DNA of 58,326 bases from contig NZ_AVPT01000016.1 of assembly GCF_000768335.1 (NCBI RefSeq), forward strand, positions 1 through 58,326. Reading direction: 5' to 3'. Both the position numbers and the translations under genes were made by a program. Positions within the stretch are counted from its first letter, which is position 1. Each line of letters opens with the position of its first letter. Positions 35,479 to 45,100 of this stretch are shown here, in pieces. The notes beneath the pieces were generated by a model that was given only the letters and a program-made list of their open reading frames with translations, made no database searches and was not told the origin of the DNA. This DNA is from Lysobacter arseniciresistens ZS79. GTDB lineage: Bacteria > Pseudomonadota > Gammaproteobacteria > Xanthomonadales > Xanthomonadaceae.

Positions 35479-35697
35479 GCGGCGGCTACTTTAGCCCGGA
35501 CTCTGGGGTGTTGGGTAAAGCAGGCGTGAAGCGCTCGACCCGCCGTTGACGCACAGCTGTACGGCCATTCGCGGCTCTGCGGTTCTCGCGCCCCCTCCTA
35601 CGCCGTACCTGACCGCCAACTGCCAGATTGCGCCAGTGTGCAGAGGTCGATCTACTGCCACGCATGCCAACTTTGCACACCGACTGGCGCCTTGCGT

Positions 35698-35737
35698 GCG
35701 GAACGTCCCTCCCTACCCCCGATAACGGCCCCTTTTC
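35698..35737 (+). repeat. Interspersed repeat copy D
   Basis: TGCGGAACGTCCCTCCC leads into core TACCCCCGATAACGGCCCCT (35714-35733). The first 12 core bases equal copy C. It sits 36 bases beyond the tniQ stop, where related tni transposons carry their resolution site. The surrounding copL-tniQ gap (35479-35772) holds no other gene I can support. Confidence 0.55.
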
Positions 35738-35772
35738 GCCAGTTCAGACCAGCGGGTGACACCCTTGCTCCG

Positions 35773-36819
35773 TCAACTCGTCGATGGCGGGCAAGTCGAC
35801 ACCGATCTGCCCGCGGGCCAACGTGACCTCATGTTCTCCAACCAATCGGAAGCTGCAGCAGGCATGTGGGCGAGGACTCGACTCCATCCACTCCGTCCCC
35901 AGTCCCTCACTGGTAGAAAGTTCTCCATATAAGCGCCGCGAATAGCCTGCGCCGCAATCAGAACGCACGATCGCCTAAGCGGTGCAGACGTACTTCTGCA
36001 GAACACCCGGATATCAGGAGAACCGCCGGAGCACACCTTCCGTACAGGTCCAAAGCAGACGTTAACGCAACCGTTCCAGGCGTCCTGAGGTAGGCCAAGC
36101 ACAACTAGCGGGTCTTCATATTTGGCGGTCCAGCTACTAGCTAGACAGCACAGGACATCCTCCCATACTTCCCTATCCATATAGCCGTCCGGATAGCCGA
36201 TAATTTCCGCCAGCTTAGACGGACCAGTGCCGCCCGCCCACGCACTCAATTGCGAAAACGCAAGTGCTCGCATCAACTGTTCATCGACGCTGCTCCACGC
36301 TGCAGCCACAGAGTCTCTTACTTGCTCCGGACGCAGCAGCAACTTGGCATGCCGTTTCCGCTCCGAAGCAGGCAGGTCAGACCACTGCCACCCCACAGCT
36401 GGAACTTCTATGAGTGGAAGTTCATGAAAAGCGCAGACGGTGTTGGTTGCATAGGTCCACAGCTTGGACCGAGACTGTCTCGACGCCTTGCCGTGCTCCG
36501 CGAGACAGGCCACGCAAGCATGAATCCTACACGCGGGCGCGAGATGCCACGGCCCTAAAGGCTTGCCAAGCTCGGATAATATATCTTTTGGTATATATGT
36601 TACTTTAGATACGACATCGACCCAGTCTGGGTGCTCAGGAAAGTCAGGGTCCTCCATTAGAGCGACTGCGACAGAGGTACTGAATCTAATTATCGAAGCA
36701 GAAAATTGCGGTATCGTTGTATGGCGATGATGCCGCCAAGCCGCCAGATAAGAAGATAGACACTCCAGAGGCTCGGGGTCGCGGAGAGGTTTATGCAACG
36801 ACCGATCAAGCCCTGTCAT
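35773..36819 (-). CDS. tniQ: TniQ, transposition targeting protein
   Basis: A 348-residue protein of the TniQ/TnsD family. The N-terminal domain has ECLSSYLAAWRHHRH and a zinc-finger-like CRIHACVACLAEHG near 105-118; the rest is helical. TniQ links the ATPase TniB to target choice. ATG 36819 overlaps the end of tniB by 14 bases. The C-terminus (PAGRSVSTCPPSTS) looks less conserved and ends near repeat D, so a shift or truncation at the end is possible. GC is lower than in surrounding metal genes. Confidence 0.82.
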   Translation of the reverse strand: MTGLDRSLHKPLRDPEPLECLSSYLAAWRHHRHTTIPQFSASIIRFSTSVAVALMEDPDFPEHPDWVDVVSKVTYIPKDILSELGKPLGPWHLAPACRIHACVACLAEHGKASRQSRSKLWTYATNTVCAFHELPLIEVPAVGWQWSDLPASERKRHAKLLLRPEQVRDSVAAAWSSVDEQLMRALAFSQLSAWAGGTGPSKLAEIIGYPDGYMDREVWEDVLCCLASSWTAKYEDPLVVLGLPQDAWNGCVNVCFGPVRKVCSGGSPDIRVFCRSTSAPLRRSCVLIAAQAIRGAYMENFLPVRDWGRSGWSRVLAHMPAAASDWLENMRSRWPAGRSVSTCPPSTS

Positions 36820-37681
36820 TGGTAGCCTCGTATTTCTCTGCAAGGATCCTCGTCATTACCTTTTCGAGGATACCTCTATCAATTGATTCCTCGCCACAAA
36901 GAATTGCTTCCCGTGCTGCTTCTCTAATTACCGTAACGATGGTCGCTGGATGCCCTCCACACTTGGACACCAGCTGAACCAGAATTTCCTTATCTGCAAG
37001 ATTGGAGGGCTTGAGTAGAGGCAATCTAGACTCGAGCGTTGCGACAAAGTCGCGAGTGCTTTGCGATACTTTCCACTTACCCATCGGATGACATCTAAAC
37101 CGATGTTTAAGCTGATCATCGGCTGCGACGCAGACGCGTGCTGACTGCGTTCCCGCGCTCAATATACTCAGCGGAATATTCACCATGTCTCGCAAAGTAA
37201 CCATGCACTCTTCCATACCCTTTCGAGCAAGAAGCAGGTTATGCAACTCATCAATTACCAAGACGCGGGTGTTCGCGACCTTCAGTGCCATGACCATCTG
37301 ATCATATAGAACATCTTTTCGATCGTATTGCGAAAACGGGTAGTCCAATGCGCGAAGCACTCTAATGAAGAATGGTCGCATATCGGTCGCACTAGGAAGA
37401 TCTACGGAAACCACAGGCATTTCAGCAGACGCCTCGGGGGCGGCAAACCTCCGCACAACTTCGTTCAGTATCATGCTTTTGCCGCAGCCAGACTCTCCAA
37501 AGATGAGCATGCATTTTGGGCGCCTTGACGGATTCTGCTGAACCATCCAAGCCACTTCCGAGATAAGGAACTCCGAATAGCCATAAGGCACATACTGATC
37601 AGCAAGAGCGTAGGCAATCCTTTTCTCCGCTCGACCGGCTGCGACCCCTTCGATCCTCTCATCGAGATGTGCCCAATTCAT
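36806..37681 (-). CDS. tniB: TniB, AAA+ ATPase of tni transposition
   Basis: A 291-residue AAA+ ATPase. Walker A GESGCGKS is at residues 62-69 and Walker B is VLVIDELHNLLL. It is the MuB/TnsC-like regulator that delivers target DNA to the transposase. Its ATG overlaps the tniA stop in ATGA form, and its end overlaps tniQ, so the three are translationally coupled. Length is normal for the Tn5053/Tn402 group. Confidence 0.88.
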   Translation of the reverse strand: MNWAHLDERIEGVAAGRAEKRIAYALADQYVPYGYSEFLISEVAWMVQQNPSRRPKCMLIFGESGCGKSMILNEVVRRFAAPEASAEMPVVSVDLPSATDMRPFFIRVLRALDYPFSQYDRKDVLYDQMVMALKVANTRVLVIDELHNLLLARKGMEECMVTLRDMVNIPLSILSAGTQSARVCVAADDQLKHRFRCHPMGKWKVSQSTRDFVATLESRLPLLKPSNLADKEILVQLVSKCGGHPATIVTVIREAAREAILCGEESIDRGILEKVMTRILAEKYEATNDRA

Positions 37682-39522
37682 ACCGGCCCCTCGCTCCATA
37701 TTCGTGGAGGTGTCGATAACTGCTCATCCAACTCAGAAGAGATCTCCCATGATCCCTCGGGTGCCTTGGGTGTTCTTAGTGCTTGTGATTCCGCACTCAC
37801 AAGGCGCTGCGACTGTTCGACCATTTCCTTCCGCCGCGCTGCGCGCGTCGCTGCTTGAGAGTACGCTCGAGCTCGCCGATTTTCCTGAACTAGCGCGACT
37901 CTCTGCTGAGTTGAGAAAAGCGACGGATTATTATCGTTCCTTGCCTTGCGAACGGCTTCGAGTTCAGCCTTTGACACCCTCTCCTTTCCTGGCTCTGTGT
38001 ACCTTACCTCTATATACTCCGTACCCGCACCAACATCAATATACGCCTTTCCCAAGGCCCGCGGGTCATAGTAGACCATCCTCTTTACCCCCGGCTGTAC
38101 ATAAACCCTCGCCTCCGAACTAAAATAAGTTTCGTTGAACAGGCGCACCCCATCATGGTTGATAACTCTCTGTTCACTCGGCAGAAAGGAAATGAAAAAC
38201 TCGGTCGGATTGTTAACGATTGCGCGAGGCTCGGAGGCCTCGGCCTGGGCTGAACGCCAGGCCTGCAGGGGAGATATTCCGAGGGTAGAATGCCGTGTGA
38301 GGTGATAGCGCATCAGTATCTGGCGGGTTAGCCAAGCTTCTGCCTCCGCAAGAGTCATGTGGGCGGACTCTCGTCTGTCTCGTTCCCCGCGCAACTTTTT
38401 TGGATCACTCCCACTCGCCCCTGGCTCTTGCGAACACCAGGTTTGGACGGTACCGATGAACCGCTCAATAATTCCGCCATCTTCCTTCTTATTTCTATAA
38501 TAAACTTCTATTCCCCATTTTCTACACGCAGCTTCAAATTTCGGTGATTTGAATTCCGCAGCCTTGTCGACCCGCAACCGCTTCATGAGGCCGTAGAACG
38601 GCCAATCCAAGGCGCTTAAACCTCTTTCGCTCAGCCAGATATTTTTAGGAAGTACCGCGTGGGTTAGAGACAAAGCGACCGTAAGCGCGCTTGGAGGCTC
38701 AAACCCCAAATTGAAACCAAGCACCACTCGACTGAACGTATCAACGACAGCCGTCAAGTAGGCTCGCCCGATACAAACGCGTTCTTGGGTGCTCACAACA
38801 AATATGTCGAGCGGGGAGTGGTCTACCTCGACATCCTGGAGGGGTGCAACCACGGGAATCTTGCCGGGCATGGGAGTTACCCGTTCGCGCGCTCGCCGAA
38901 TGCCGTGTTTTCGCCGGAGAGTGAGTTCAGGGCCTATAGTTGCAATACGTTGGCGCACCGTCCTTTGACAGGGCGCAGGCAGCCCAAGCTGCACACAGTC
39001 GGCCTCTGTTTCCTCGAAGATAGTTTTTATGGTAAGCGGGAGCTTTGCCCTAACCGCGAGTTTGATCTGCCTTTCGAGTATCTGCTCAACTTCGCTATGG
39101 AGAAACTTTGCGCCCGGTTGCCGCCCGCGACGGTGGCGGATGAGCGTGGTGAAGTGCGGAGCTCGACGAAGCCTTTCAAGGGCCGAAAATACCTGGGTTC
39201 GTTGTACTCCCAAAGCTTTGGACAGGTCCGGGAGCTCTGCCTTAGGTAGTTGACGGTCAATGTACTGACTCAGCAACGCGAAGTGACGCATCGCTCGGGC
39301 GATCTCTAGATCGGAGACTTTGTTCAGGTCGCCATGGAACGCATGCGGCCCCGGGGCGACCCCCTCCGGCGCGATACGTACTACGTCGCCCGACCTCACA
39401 TCGCGCGCGGATAACGTTCCAAACTCGTCAACGCCTTCTATCGAGTACACATGGTCGTCGAGCTCAATGAGCGAACCGATCGCATACGAAGTTACAGGCG
39501 GTGTCAGACTATCGGCCGCCAT
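37678..39522 (-). CDS. tniA: TniA, DDE transposase of tni (Tn5053/Tn402-like) element
   Basis: A 614-residue rve-fold transposase. The DDE catalytic set is visible: D234 in VEVDHSPLD, D319 in LRVDKAAEF and E353 in GGIIERFIG, with the family spacing of 34. N-terminal helix-turn-helix domains occupy about 75-210 and a Mu-type C-terminal domain follows 470. It starts the minus-strand tniA-tniB-tniQ operon. No tniR resolvase is present. The transposase-side end should lie just upstream of the gene; TGTGTAATCAACAACTTACG read leftward from about 39677 is a candidate. Confidence 0.9.
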   Translation of the reverse strand: MAADSLTPPVTSYAIGSLIELDDHVYSIEGVDEFGTLSARDVRSGDVVRIAPEGVAPGPHAFHGDLNKVSDLEIARAMRHFALLSQYIDRQLPKAELPDLSKALGVQRTQVFSALERLRRAPHFTTLIRHRRGRQPGAKFLHSEVEQILERQIKLAVRAKLPLTIKTIFEETEADCVQLGLPAPCQRTVRQRIATIGPELTLRRKHGIRRARERVTPMPGKIPVVAPLQDVEVDHSPLDIFVVSTQERVCIGRAYLTAVVDTFSRVVLGFNLGFEPPSALTVALSLTHAVLPKNIWLSERGLSALDWPFYGLMKRLRVDKAAEFKSPKFEAACRKWGIEVYYRNKKEDGGIIERFIGTVQTWCSQEPGASGSDPKKLRGERDRRESAHMTLAEAEAWLTRQILMRYHLTRHSTLGISPLQAWRSAQAEASEPRAIVNNPTEFFISFLPSEQRVINHDGVRLFNETYFSSEARVYVQPGVKRMVYYDPRALGKAYIDVGAGTEYIEVRYTEPGKERVSKAELEAVRKARNDNNPSLFSTQQRVALVQENRRARAYSQAATRAARRKEMVEQSQRLVSAESQALRTPKAPEGSWEISSELDEQLSTPPRIWSEGPV

Positions 39523-39670
39523 AGAAGTAGCCCCGCTATCCGTGGCTGTGTGCTAAGCATACCCCCGCCACCGGACGCGCCAAGCACCTAAATTCCGGAT
39601 TACTCGATCGATTCGAAATTGCTTCGATGTTTATTCGTCGCACGGCACTAGCTATATCGTAAGTTGTTGA

Positions 39671-40114
39671 TTACACAGGACAAAAATCCAGTCCGGAAGT
39701 TAAGCGCGCTTCGAGACACGCTTCGTATACCGCATCGCCCAAGGCCTCAAGCTGCTTCAGGGTCAGCCGGGCCTCGCCGGACTCGGCCTTGGCACGGCGG
39801 GACTTGGCGGCTTCGCACTTGCGGGCGTCGCGCCGGCCGCTGATCGCGACGCCGCCGCCGGTCGCGCGACGGTGGCGTTCAGCGAGCTTGCGAAGATAGG
39901 CGGAGTTAGCGCGCTCGCGGGCTTTGCGTGCCTGGAGGTCCGCCGGTGTCGTCGCCATCGGTTCAACATTCCACGACTTCCCGACGGTCTGCCCGGCGCC
40001 GCACTCGAACGACTGGTAGGTGACCACGCCCGCAGCATCGACACATTTGTGGATGGTCTGCGCCCCTGCCGGTGCGGCGGCCAACAGCAGCGCTGCGATC
40101 AGTTCCTTCTTCAT
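39671..40114 (-). CDS. DUF4124-domain secreted protein
   Basis: A 147-residue protein with signal peptide (ELIAALLLAAAPAGAQ). The DUF4124 core IHKCVDAAGVVTYQS with FECGAG follows, then a charged helical region with one more Cys pair. Family members are periplasmic proteins of unknown function, frequent in Xanthomonadaceae chromosomes. Very high GC unlike the tni genes beside it. Its last codons (GLDFCPV-stop) overlap the presumed tni end, so the native C-terminus may have been altered by the insertion. Confidence 0.75.
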   Translation of the reverse strand: MKKELIAALLLAAAPAGAQTIHKCVDAAGVVTYQSFECGAGQTVGKSWNVEPMATTPADLQARKARERANSAYLRKLAERHRRATGGGVAISGRRDARKCEAAKSRRAKAESGEARLTLKQLEALGDAVYEACLEARLTSGLDFCPV

Positions 40115-40295
40115 GACTCTCCTGCCTCCCGTATCCGGCCCCAAGGCTGCCCGCGAGGCCGGGCTGGGGACATCGGAAAAGCACGCCGGTAGCCATCAGG
40201 AAAGTCCGGCTTCGCGCGTGGGTGATGCGCCGCCGGCGTTTACGGCGGTAGGCAGCCGTTCTAGGCTCGGATCCGGAACGCTCGCAGGAACGCCC

Positions 40296-41684
40296 ATGAA
40301 ACTCCCGCTGATCGCCGTCGTCGGCTGCCTGGCCACCGTCACCGCCACCGCGGCCCACGCCCAGACCCCGCCGGGCGACGTCGCCGCGCTGCACGACATC
40401 GCCGTCGCACCCTCCCCGGCCCGCATCGAAGCCGACATCCGCACCCTCGTCGGCTTCGGCACCCGCCACACGCTGTCGGAGACGGAATCCGACACCCGCG
40501 GCATCGGCGCCGCGCGGCGCTGGATCAAGGCGGAGTTCGAACGCATCTCCAAGGACTGCGGCGGCTGCCTGGAAGTGCTGACCGTCAGCGACACCGTGTC
40601 CGGCCAGACCCGCATCCCGGAACCGGTCGAGGTGGTCAGCGTGATCGCGATCCAGCGCGGCAAGGCCGACCCGGACCGCGTGGTGATGATGAGCGGCGAC
40701 ATCGACTCGCGCGTCTCCGACGTCATGGACTTCACCTCCGACTCGCCGGGTGCCAACGACAACGCCTCGGGCATCGCCGGCACGCTGGAGGCCGCGCGTG
40801 TGCTGTCCAGACACGACTTCAACGGCACCATCGTCTACGCCGCGCTCGCCGGCGAGGAGCAGGGCCTGTTCGGCGGCAAGATCCTCGCCGATTACGCACG
40901 GAAGCACGATTGGCGGATCGAGGCGGTGCTCAACAACGACATGATCGGCAACATCGCCGGCATCAACGGAGTGGTCGACAACACCACCGCGCGGGTGTTC
41001 TCCGAGGGCACCCGCGTCAACGAGACGCCCGAGGAAGCCCGTGCCCGGCGCTTCACCGGCGGCGAGGTCGACTCGCCCTCGCGCAACCTCGCCCGCTACA
41101 TCGACCGCATGGCCGACCTGTACGTGCCCAACCTCGACGTGATGATGGTCTACCGGCTCGACCGTTTCGGCCGCGGCGGCCACCACCGCCCGTTCAACGA
41201 CATCGGCGCGCCGGCCGTGCGCGTCATGGAGACCAACGAACACTACGACCGCCAGCACCAGGACCTGCGCACTGAAGGTGGCGTGGTCTACGGCGACACG
41301 ATCGACGGCGTCGACTTCGCCTACGCGGCCAAGCTGACCGCGCTCAATGCCGTCAGCCTCGCCGGCATGGCGTGGGCGCCGCCGCCGCCGGCCGGGGTCG
41401 AGATCGAGGGTGCGGTCAGCCCCGACACCACGCTGCGCTGGACGCGCCCGCCGGCCGCGCAGGCACCGGGGCTGGCCGGCTACCGCATCCACTGGCGCCT
41501 GACCACCGAACCGCAATGGACCCACAGCCGCTACGTCGGCAACGTCGACGGGTACACGCTGGAGAACGTCGTCATCGACAACTACTTCTTCGGCGTGTCC
41601 GCGGTGGGCAGCAACGGCGCCGAGAGCCCGGTGGTATTTCCGGGTGCAGCGGGCAGTTTCGGCGGGTATTCCGCAGCGCGCTGA
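40296..41684 (+). CDS. Secreted M28-family zinc peptidase
   Basis: A 462-residue protein with a signal peptide (GCLATVTATAAHA). The catalytic domain has metal-ligand segments SDSPGANDNASG and AALAGEEQGLFGG, and a later HYDRQHQDLRTEGG that may provide the final His. A C-terminal fibronectin-like domain (about 375-462) contains LRWTRPPAA and YRIHWRL. It is an aminopeptidase-type enzyme acting outside the cell. GC above 65% and codon use look chromosomal. AGGAA precedes ATG 40296. Confidence 0.85.
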   Translation: MKLPLIAVVGCLATVTATAAHAQTPPGDVAALHDIAVAPSPARIEADIRTLVGFGTRHTLSETESDTRGIGAARRWIKAEFERISKDCGGCLEVLTVSDTVSGQTRIPEPVEVVSVIAIQRGKADPDRVVMMSGDIDSRVSDVMDFTSDSPGANDNASGIAGTLEAARVLSRHDFNGTIVYAALAGEEQGLFGGKILADYARKHDWRIEAVLNNDMIGNIAGINGVVDNTTARVFSEGTRVNETPEEARARRFTGGEVDSPSRNLARYIDRMADLYVPNLDVMMVYRLDRFGRGGHHRPFNDIGAPAVRVMETNEHYDRQHQDLRTEGGVVYGDTIDGVDFAYAAKLTALNAVSLAGMAWAPPPPAGVEIEGAVSPDTTLRWTRPPAAQAPGLAGYRIHWRLTTEPQWTHSRYVGNVDGYTLENVVIDNYFFGVSAVGSNGAESPVVFPGAAGSFGGYSAAR

Positions 41685-41965
41685 TCAGAACGAAATCGGT
41701 ACCCGCGCGGTCAGCGTCATGTCGGGCGTGTCGCGGGTGACGCCGACACCGAGCGCCACGTTGAGGGTGTAGCGGTCGCTGAAGCGGTAGGACGCGCCCA
41801 GCAGCAGCGTGCCGAGGGTGATACGCACGGCGCCGGGGGCGTCGGCGCCGTTCTGCTGGGTCTTGCCGATGAAACTCGTGTCGTAGCCGATGCTGATCGA
41901 GGCTTTCTCGTTGAGCGCGAGGCCCATGCCGAAGTTGAAGCCCCAGATGTCGCCGGCCTCGACTT
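41685..41965 (-). pseudogene. 3' fragment of an outer-membrane beta-barrel gene cut by a transposon end
   Basis: About 90 codons of open frame enter from the transposon end and run to a stop at 41685. The text GDIWGFNFGMGLALNEKASI, YRFSDRYTLNVALGVGV and final ARVPISF with terminal Phe is typical of the last strands of an outer-membrane barrel. There is no start or signal peptide, because the 5' part would lie beyond 41966 where the Tn3-type end begins. It is therefore a disrupted gene, not a short protein. Confidence 0.65.
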
Positions 41966-42003
41966 GGGGGCGTGCCCGGATAAGGGTGAAATTGGGTCAC
42001 AGC
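41966..42003 (+). repeat. Putative left inverted repeat of the Tn3-family transposon
   Basis: GGGGGCGTGCCCGGATAAGG begins at 41966 and continues with GTGAAATTGGG. A GGGG start is standard for Tn3-family ends, and TGCC followed by GATAAGG resembles the Tn4651 type as I remember it. It lies 110-148 bases upstream of tnpA, and an outer-membrane gene is broken exactly there. No matching right end was found in the window. Confidence 0.5.
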
Positions 42004-42113
42004 GGCTCTGCATCCGTATGACACCTCAGAAAAATCGCGTTCGCGGCTCGCGGTTGGTCTTGCTCACCATCGTTCGTTAAGCTCAAAGCCACCCTCTCTG
42101 ACGGTTGGTGGTT

Positions 42114-45100
42114 ATGGCGAACCTCGAGCGCACCGCATACCCGCGGTTTCCTCGTGTGATAACGACACGCGACCTGCTCCGGCATTACACCCCCGATGTG
42201 GACGAAGTGGAATGGGCTTCGGGCTTCGCCCGCAGCGATACGGGCCGTTTGGGTCTGATCGTGCTGCTCAAGACGTTTCAGCAGCTGCATTACTTTCCCG
42301 CATTGGAGAACGTGCCGGCTGAGATCATCAGTCATATTCGGACGGTGTTGAATCTGAAGCCAGCCACGGTGGCTGACTATCGGGGCTCCAAGACCCTCTA
42401 TCGGCATTTCGCTGCCGTTCGTACATACGTCGACGTTCAACGCTACTACGGCAAGGAAGCGCAGCGCATCGCGGTGCGTGCCGCGTATGAAGCATCCGAA
42501 GTGATGGATCAGCGCGTTGACGTCATCAACGCTTCGATCGAGGAACTGATCTTTCGCCGGTACGAGCTGCCGGCGTTCTCCACCCTAGATCGGATCGCCG
42601 AAGCCGCTGCCGTGACAGCGCAAGAGCGTCTGTATGAGAGCATCAGCGCAGGCCTGACGAGCGAACGCCGGGAATTTCTGGACAGTCTATTGTCCACCGA
42701 CTTCGCCCAGCGGCAGTCCGCTTTCCAGGCGATCAAGGCAATCCCAAAACGGGCAACCAAGAAGCACCTTGAAGCCGTTCTCGATCAGTTGGCTTGGCTG
42801 AAGACACTAGGCGACGTGGATGATTCACTCCGTGGCGCTCCCGTGAACAAGATCCGGCACCTCGCGCACCAAGCGGCTCTGCTCGACGCGGATGACCTCA
42901 AGCGCACAGCCCCTAGCCGGCGATATGCTCTGATGCTCGCACTGATTCATCGCATGCGGGTCCGTGCACGCGACGATCTTGCTGAAATGTTCATTCGTCG
43001 CGTGAGCACGCTGCACAAGCGCGCCAAAGAGGAACTCACCGCGATTCAGATGCACCAACGCGCGATGGCCGAACAGCTCGTCGCCAAACTGGACGACGTC
43101 CTGGCGATCCTCGTGGAGGAAAAGGAAGATCCACCCGCAGGCCGCCGCATTCGGGCCTTACTGGCGCCGGACGGCAGTTTGGAACGTTTGCGCGATGACT
43201 GCGCGGCGATTCGTCTATCAGGCGGAAGCAATCACCTGCCACTGCTCTGGCGATTCTTCGCCAGCCATCGTGCGGCGCTGATGCGACTTGCGCGCACGCT
43301 TGATTTCGTCTCGGCAACGCAGAACCAATCACTCATGGACGCGTTGGCCGTCGTGCTGGCAAACGAAGGTCGCAAGGCCGAGTGGGTTTCCAACTCTGTG
43401 GATCTCCGATTTTGCTCGGAACGGTGGCGCAAGCTTATCGTTCGTCCCGACGACGACGGCCCGCCAGTCAATCGCCGTTATCTCGAAATGTGCGTTTTCT
43501 CGCACTTGGCCAGCGAGCTCAAGTCCGGCGATACCTGCGTGGTGGGATCGGAGGCTTTCGCCGACGTCCGAGAGCACTTGCTGCCATGGGCCGAGTGCGA
43601 AGCGCGCCTCGCGGATTTTTGCGCCAAGGTCGATATCCCACCCTCAGCGGCGGCTTGCGTCAGCGAGCTGAAACAACGGTTGACCGACACCGCTGCACGC
43701 ATCGATGCCGCGTTCCCCGATCTCAAGGGGGATGTGGCAATCGGTGACGACGGCGGGCCGGTGTTGCGCCGCGTCCAGGCGCGGGATATCCCCGCGTCGG
43801 CGATTGCCCTGCAGAGTGCTCTTGGCCGCGAACTCCCGACACGCAACCTCCTGGATATCCTGGCCAACATCGAGCACTGGACGCACTTTACGCGGCACTT
43901 TGGCCCGATTTCGGGACACGAACCGAAGATCAAGCAAGCCACCGAACGTTACTTGCAAACGATCTTCGCCATGGGATGCAACTTGGGGCCAAACCAGGCG
44001 GCGCGCCATTTCGTCGGCGAGGTCAGCCCGCATATGATTTCGCGTGCCAACCGCCGGCACGTCACGGTCGAGAAGCTCGAGGCCGCTACCCGTGAACTGG
44101 CTGAGCTCTATCTACGCCTTGATCTTCCGCGGGTTTGGGGTGACGGCAAGAGCGTGGCGGCCGATGGCACACAATACGACTTCTACGATCAGAACCTTTT
44201 GGCGGGCTATCACTTCCGGTACCGCAAGATGGGTGCCGTGGCCTACCGACATGTCGCGAATAACTACATCGCCACATTTCGGCACTTTATCCCGCCCGGT
44301 ATCTGGGAGGCCGTCTATGTCATCGAAGGCCTGATGCAGGCCAAGCTTTCGATCGAACCTGACACCGTGTATTCGGACACGCAGGGCCAGTCGGCTACGG
44401 TGTTTGCGTTCACGTACCTGCTCGGTATCAACCTGCTGCCCCGGATTCGCAACTGGAAGGACCTCGATTTTTTCCGCGCCGACAAGCAGACAAGATATGC
44501 GCATATCGATTCGCTCTTTCATGGCGCGATCGACTGGACGTTGATCGAGACCCACTGGAAGGACCTCCTGCAGATCGCCATCTCGATCCAGGCGGGCAAA
44601 ATCGCATCCCCGATGCTCCTGCGCCGGCTGGGCGCGAGCAGTCAACGCAACCGCCTTTTTCTTGCGGCTCAGGAACTGGGGCGCGCCCACCGAACCGTCT
44701 TTCTGTTGAACTGGATCGGCAGTTCGCCCTTACGTCAAGAGGTGACGGCTGAGACAAACAAGATCGAGTCGTACAACGGCTTCGCGAAGTTCTTTTCGTT
44801 CGGCGGCGACGTGATCGCTGAGAATGATCCGGATGAGCAACAGAAGCGTCTTCGCTATAACGATTTGATTGCTTCGGCCGTGATCTTGCAAAACACAGTG
44901 GACATGATGCGTGCACTTCAGAAGCTCGCTGATGATGGTGTCGCGGTGTCGGGACACGATGTTGCCTTTTTCTCGCCCTATCTGACCGGCGGCGTCAAGC
45001 GTTTTGGTGACTATCGCCTTGACCTGAAGCGACCCCCAGAGCCGTGGATTCGTGATCGTCTGTTCAAAGATGCCGCGAAAGCCGCTCGTGCGACGACGAT

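Noticed and set aside
37559-37575. GAGATAAGG as another Tn3-type end
   Set aside because: It lies within the tniB coding frame without a GGGG start; chance match.
39963-41525. 520-codon minus-strand frame opposite the M28 peptidase
   Set aside because: Val/Asp/Arg/His-rich antisense reading with no domain; the plus strand encodes a complete secreted peptidase.
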